NCBI GenBank assembly: GCA_023440105.1
Contig: JAEXSY010000145.1
Coordinates: 1-8,767, forward strand
Reading direction: 5' to 3'
Source: Bacillota bacterium
GTDB taxonomy: Bacteria > Bacillota > Clostridia > Clostridiales > Clostridiaceae
DNA length: 8,767 nucleotides
Shown here: positions 5,954-8,767 of the stretch, one piece after another
How the letters are laid out: every line of letters starts with the position of its first letter
How positions within the stretch are numbered: the first letter of the stretch is position 1
The notes under the pieces: model-generated
What the model saw: the letters and a program-made list of their open reading frames with translations, nothing else
What the model was told of the DNA's origin: nothing
Database searches by the model: none
Program-made: the position numbers and the translations under genes

Positions 5954-6427
5954 TTGCAGTGGTATACTAAAATCTTTTTCCTTTAATAAATTTATTACAG
6001 CTTGAAGATCGTCCTTATTCTTTCCTGATACTCTTAGCTGATCATCCATAATCTGTGTCTGAACCTTTAGCTTTGAAGCCTTGATTTCTGCTGAAATTTC
6101 CTTGGCTTTTTCTTTATCTATTCCGTTTATTAGGGCAGCTTCTACTCTAACAGTTCCAAGGTTAGCCTTTTCTATTTTTCCAAGACTTAATGCTTTTGGC
6201 GATATACCTCTCTTAACAAACTTACCTTTTAAAATTTCTATAACAGTGTTTAGTTTATATTCATCATCAGATATTATTTTTACAGAATCCTTTAATAGCT
6301 CTATTTGAGATTTTGAATTCTTAAAATCATATCTTTGTTCTATTTCCTTTTTCGCTTGATTTATTGCATTATCAACTTCCTGCATATTTACTTGTGAAAC
6401 TACATCAAAAGAATATGTACCAGCCAT
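5936..6427 (-). CDS. yajQ: YajQ family protein, possible cyclic di-GMP-binding effector
   Basis: A 163-residue cytoplasmic protein of standard YajQ (UPF0234) length. Family marks are the N-terminal SFDVVSQVN (6-14), the RYDFK block (32-36), 'KRGISPKALSLG' (72-83), 'KVQTQIMDDQLRVSGKNKDDLQ' region (121-142) and the C-terminal LQFTNYR (157-163). The family has two related alpha/beta domains. In Xanthomonas a member (XC_3703) binds cyclic di-GMP and acts with a transcription factor; other members were linked to nucleotide or RNA binding. For clostridial members the role is not established to my knowledge. ATG at 6427 follows a perfect AGGAGG at seven bases. The next gene makes cyclic di-GMP, which supports, but does not prove, a receptor role here. 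Confidence 0.95.
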   Translation of the reverse strand: MAGTYSFDVVSQVNMQEVDNAINQAKKEIEQRYDFKNSKSQIELLKDSVKIISDDEYKLNTVIEILKGKFVKRGISPKALSLGKIEKANLGTVRVEAALINGIDKEKAKEISAEIKASKLKVQTQIMDDQLRVSGKNKDDLQAVINLLKEKDFSIPLQFTNYR

Positions 6428-6471
6428 AGGTTCCTCCTAATTGTTAGTAAATTATGATTATTGTAACATTT

Positions 6472-6497
6472 ATAGTTTATTTCATTTATTAAACTAT
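6472..6497. repeat. 8-bp inverted repeat upstream of yajQ, operator-like
   Basis: ATAGTTTA (6472-6479) and TAAACTAT (6490-6497) are perfect inverted copies ten bases apart, about 45 bases before the yajQ start. They overlap the weak candidate promoter at 6474-6502, which is the placement expected of a repressor operator. In DNA this AT-rich such a repeat could also be chance. Confidence 0.35.
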
Positions 6498-6502
6498 TTC
6501 AA
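6474..6502 (-). promoter_or_regulatory. Weak candidate yajQ promoter
   Basis: On the minus strand TTGAAA (6497-6502), a 17-base spacer and TAAACT (6474-6479). The -35 is good and the -10 poor. It is the best-spaced pair I found between the GerC hairpin and the yajQ ribosome binding site. Confidence 0.28.
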
Positions 6503-6520
6503 TATACAATAAAATATTTT

Positions 6521-6552
6521 ATGCTTCATGATCTATTTTTATCATGAAGCAT
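6521..6552 (-). terminator. Perfect 12-bp hairpin downstream of the GerC gene
   Basis: ATGCTTCATGAT and its exact reverse complement (6521-6532 and 6541-6552) flank an eight-base A/T loop, seven bases beyond the GerC stop codon. On the minus strand it is followed by AAAATATTTTATTG rather than an immediate T-run, so it is an imperfect intrinsic terminator. It probably ends, or protects the 3' end of, the gerKA-gerKC transcript. Confidence 0.55.
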
Positions 6553-6559
6553 CATAATT

Positions 6560-7672
6560 CTAATTAGTATTTTGTATATTTGTTGATCCCCGAAGTGTTA
6601 TTTCAGGATATACTAATAGCTTTATACTCTCTAAACTATCTATATTATCTTTGGAAATCCTTTGTTTTTCTATTTCTCTAGTTAAATTCAATAGATCTAA
6701 TCCCTTACGATTATAATCCCTATAAAAAGCTTCAGTGCTATAAATAAGACTTTCTTCCGCTTCCTTCGCTATTTTATCCATATTATCTTTAGTGAGCTTT
6801 AGTTCTCCTTGAGCTTCTCCAATGATTCCTTTAAGCTTAATTTTTTTAACTAATATAGGCTTTCCATCCTTAATCTCTAATTTAGTCGAAGTACTGCCTC
6901 CATGTATACCAAGTGTTATCAAATTATTTTTATCGGAAGGATTAGGAACCTCTATGGTCCCCCTCTTAACTCCTCCTGTAAGAAGATTATAATTTAATAT
7001 TTCCTTTTCTTCTAATCTTTCAATAAGCTTTCCGTCCTGAATGACTCCCCCTCCTACCAGATGAAGCTTTTCTTCTCCAGCTTCGTCCTCAAGCTCTAGA
7101 GCCGTAATTACTGTTATTCCACTACCCATTCTCTTTTGAGTAAGATAATCATTAATATTCATAAATATTGTTTTTGAGGAGGCACCAACTTTATTAACTA
7201 TATCATTAAGAAAATTGCCCAAATAATCTTCATTAGAAGCAGTCATTGTCATAAGCTTTTCAAGGTTTCCATAATAAACAAATAAATATGACCTAACGTT
7301 CAGCTCCTGAGCTCTATTTAGATAATCCATGTATTTATCTATGCCCTCTTCCGCAGCCTTTTCTGAAAATATTATGGCTTTATTTTGAGAAAAATCAAGC
7401 AAAAAACTAGCCGATAAGCTCATATTGGCGATGGCCTCTAGAAGGGACTTGCCTTCTCCTTTATAAAAGCCTCTCTGCCCTCTTTCAGAGCTTTCTCCGG
7501 CATCTCTATAAGGCCTTAAGGTATCTCCATAGACCACTATATTATCATTTTCATTCATATCAATGAGCATGCTGGTAACAAAAATAACTTTATTTATATC
7601 TCGATAGCTGTAGCAGCCAGACAATAATAATGAAAGTACTATAGGTATCAATAACTTTATCCTAGGCTTCAT
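6560..7672 (-). CDS. Spore germination receptor lipoprotein, GerC/GerKC type
   Basis: A 370-residue lipoprotein of the Ger(x)C family, the C subunit of spore germinant receptors in the inner spore membrane. A basic N-terminus (MKPRIK), a hydrophobic stretch and the lipobox L17-S-G-C20 mark it for lipidation and anchoring. The mature protein begins CYSYRDINK, close to the family's usual 'GCWDxxEI' start, and continues with the typical 'VTSMLIDMNENDNIVVYG' strand and the 'SLLEAIANMSLSASFLLDFSQNKAIIFSEKAAEEGI' block. The C-terminal part (about 210-360) holds the family domain ending in a beta strand 'IKLLVYPEITLRG'. Length is normal. ATG at 7672 lies six bases after GGGAGG, whereas the longer frame starts at a TTG (7690) without support; the chosen start overlaps the GerA-type stop by 11 bp, showing a tight operon. 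No GerB-type gene follows. Confidence 0.93.
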   Translation of the reverse strand: MKPRIKLLIPIVLSLLLSGCYSYRDINKVIFVTSMLIDMNENDNIVVYGDTLRPYRDAGESSERGQRGFYKGEGKSLLEAIANMSLSASFLLDFSQNKAIIFSEKAAEEGIDKYMDYLNRAQELNVRSYLFVYYGNLEKLMTMTASNEDYLGNFLNDIVNKVGASSKTIFMNINDYLTQKRMGSGITVITALELEDEAGEEKLHLVGGGVIQDGKLIERLEEKEILNYNLLTGGVKRGTIEVPNPSDKNNLITLGIHGGSTSTKLEIKDGKPILVKKIKLKGIIGEAQGELKLTKDNMDKIAKEAEESLIYSTEAFYRDYNRKGLDLLNLTREIEKQRISKDNIDSLESIKLLVYPEITLRGSTNIQNTN

Positions 7673-8767
7673 TTTCATCCTCCCTTTCAAAAATACAGTA
7701 GGAAATATTCTTCAAATCTCCTCTAAGCAGCACATCTTTATACTTAAATTTTCTTAAGGTACCTATAGGAAATACGAAGTTATAGCCACAGCTATCTAAG
7801 GATGCTATATGTACTATCAGGAGCACTGAGCCTATATAAAAACCTGGAAGTCCTAAAAATGCAGAGAACAAGACTATAACAATGGACCAGGTAGAGGTAG
7901 CGGTATAGAGCTTAGGAATCAAAAAATAAGAAACCATACTTATGGATACAATAACTAAGGTTATTCTCGAGGCAATACCTGCTCCTACTGCTGCGTCTCC
8001 TAATATAAGACCTGCCACTATGCTCATTGCACTTCCCACAGCCTGAGGCATTCTGAGCCCAGCCTCTTTTACAAGCTGAAACAGAAACATCATCATGAGA
8101 ATTTCCACCACCGCTGGGAAGGGTACACCGGCTCTATTAACTGCCATTCTAAATATAAATAGTGAAGGAATTAGCGAAAAATGATAAGTAGTTATAGCCA
8201 AATATAAGCCTGGCAAGAAAACAGCTATAAAAAAAGCCAGCCATCTAATTATTCTATTAAAATTACTAAAATACTTATTAAGATAATAGTCATCAGCCAT
8301 TTGGAAGCTTTCCATAAAAAAATGAGGAGCAGTCATAACAAATGGTGTACCATCAACCAACACACAAACCCGACCCTCCATAATTCTTGCAGAAGCAATA
8401 TCGGGCTTCTCTGTATAACCTAAGGTATCAAAGGTTGTAGATTTACTTTTAAGCTTTTCTTCAATGTAATTGGTGTCTAAGATAAATGGAGATTCTATTG
8501 AATTTATTGCGTCTCTAATTCTTTTTAATAATTTTTCTGGAGCTATTCCCTTTAAGTATACAAGCACTATCGTGGTATGGCTTTTCTCACCAGCCCTTAT
8601 TACCTCAGTTTTTAGATTTTCATTCCTCACCCTTCTTCTAATTAAGGTTACATTATCCACAAAGGCATCGGTAAAGCCTTCTCTCGGACCTTTAATAACC
8701 TGTTCGGTATCTGGAACTCCTATTCCTCTTTTATTGTAGCTTTTAACATCGCAAACAAGCATAGTAC
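7662..8767 (-). CDS. Spore germination receptor membrane protein, GerA/GerKA type (5' end outside window)
   Basis: The reading frame stays open to the window edge, and only the last 367 or so codons are present; the family is about 480-500 residues, so roughly 100-130 residues are missing. The visible part starts inside the N-terminal soluble germinant-sensing domain: 'VPDTEQVIKGPREGFTDAFVDNVTLIRRRV' is a family hallmark (about 16-45 from the internal Met at 8762). The membrane domain begins near residue 171 and has about five or six hydrophobic segments. The signature 'PFPAVVEILMMMFLFQLVKEAGLRMP' (about 214-239) followed by VG and 'GLILGDAAVGAG' is intact. A short cytoplasmic tail ends in EDENEA. 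With its B and C partners it senses nutrients in the inner membrane of the dormant spore. The downstream GerC gene overlaps it. The nutrient recognised cannot be read from sequence. Confidence 0.95.
   Translation of the reverse strand, partial: TMLVCDVKSYNKRGIGVPDTEQVIKGPREGFTDAFVDNVTLIRRRVRNENLKTEVIRAGEKSHTTIVLVYLKGIAPEKLLKRIRDAINSIESPFILDTNYIEEKLKSKSTTFDTLGYTEKPDIASARIMEGRVCVLVDGTPFVMTAPHFFMESFQMADDYYLNKYFSNFNRIIRWLAFFIAVFLPGLYLAITTYHFSLIPSLFIFRMAVNRAGVPFPAVVEILMMMFLFQLVKEAGLRMPQAVGSAMSIVAGLILGDAAVGAGIASRITLVIVSISMVSYFLIPKLYTATSTWSIVIVLFSAFLGLPGFYIGSVLLIVHIASLDSCGYNFVFPIGTLRKFKYKDVLLRGDLKNISYCIFEREDENEA
7679..7687 (-). promoter_or_regulatory. Ribosome binding site deciding the GerC start
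   Basis: The minus strand reads AAAGGGAGG, then six bases, then ATG at 7672. The ATG at 7678 directly abuts the site and the TTG at 7690 lies before it, so neither is a good start. The site sits inside the end of the GerA-type gene, consistent with coupled translation. Confidence 0.6.

Noticed and set aside
6081..6308. Plus-strand 75-codon frame
   Set aside because: Antisense of yajQ, which is a conserved full-length gene.
8470..8739. Plus-strand 89-codon frame
   Set aside because: Antisense of the conserved GerA-type soluble domain.
1..8767. CRISPR arrays, insertion sequences, tRNA genes
   Set aside because: No spaced direct repeats, transposase-like frames, terminal repeats or cloverleaf-forming sequence were seen on either strand.

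Overview
The window is AT-rich DNA from a low-GC Gram-positive spore former, most likely a member of the Clostridia. The evidence is the spore germinant-receptor genes, strong AGGAGG-type ribosome binding sites, AT-rich codon use, and a clostridial gene repertoire (TyrRS, YajQ, a YlqG/YlqH-type pair). All eight genes lie on the minus strand, so transcription runs from high to low coordinates. The plus strand holds only shadow reading frames. No tRNA, rRNA, mobile element or CRISPR array is visible.

In transcription order: (1) 8767-6560 holds the 3' part of a GerA/GerKA-type receptor gene, cut by the window edge, overlapping a GerC/GerKC-type lipoprotein gene by 11 bp. A perfect 12-bp hairpin follows. 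No GerB-type permease gene follows it. (2) 6427-4793 holds a YajQ-family gene and then a GAF-GGDEF diguanylate cyclase gene. YajQ proteins are c-di-GMP binders in some bacteria, so maker and possible receptor sit side by side. The cyclase appears to have its own promoter inside the end of yajQ. (3) 4594-4181 holds a lone small P-loop protein with a good sigma-A-type promoter and a strong, probably bidirectional terminator. (4) 3978-2758 holds tyrS, with no visible T-box leader, ending in a terminator-like hairpin. (5) 2629-21 is a compact three-gene operon: a FliK-like protein, an 88-residue stand-alone homologue of the FlhB cytoplasmic domain, and a metallophosphoesterase translationally coupled to it.

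Most genes are housekeeping or ordinary clostridial genes. The parts that merit a second look are the FliK-like/FlhB-C-like pair outside any flagellar gene cluster, which resembles the substrate-specificity switch of flagellar export without the rest of the machine, and the YajQ/diguanylate cyclase pair. I see no clear evidence for a wholly new multi-gene defence or biosynthetic system. Three annotated starts (metallophosphoesterase, P-loop protein, GerC) were moved downstream of the longest reading frame on ribosome-binding-site evidence.
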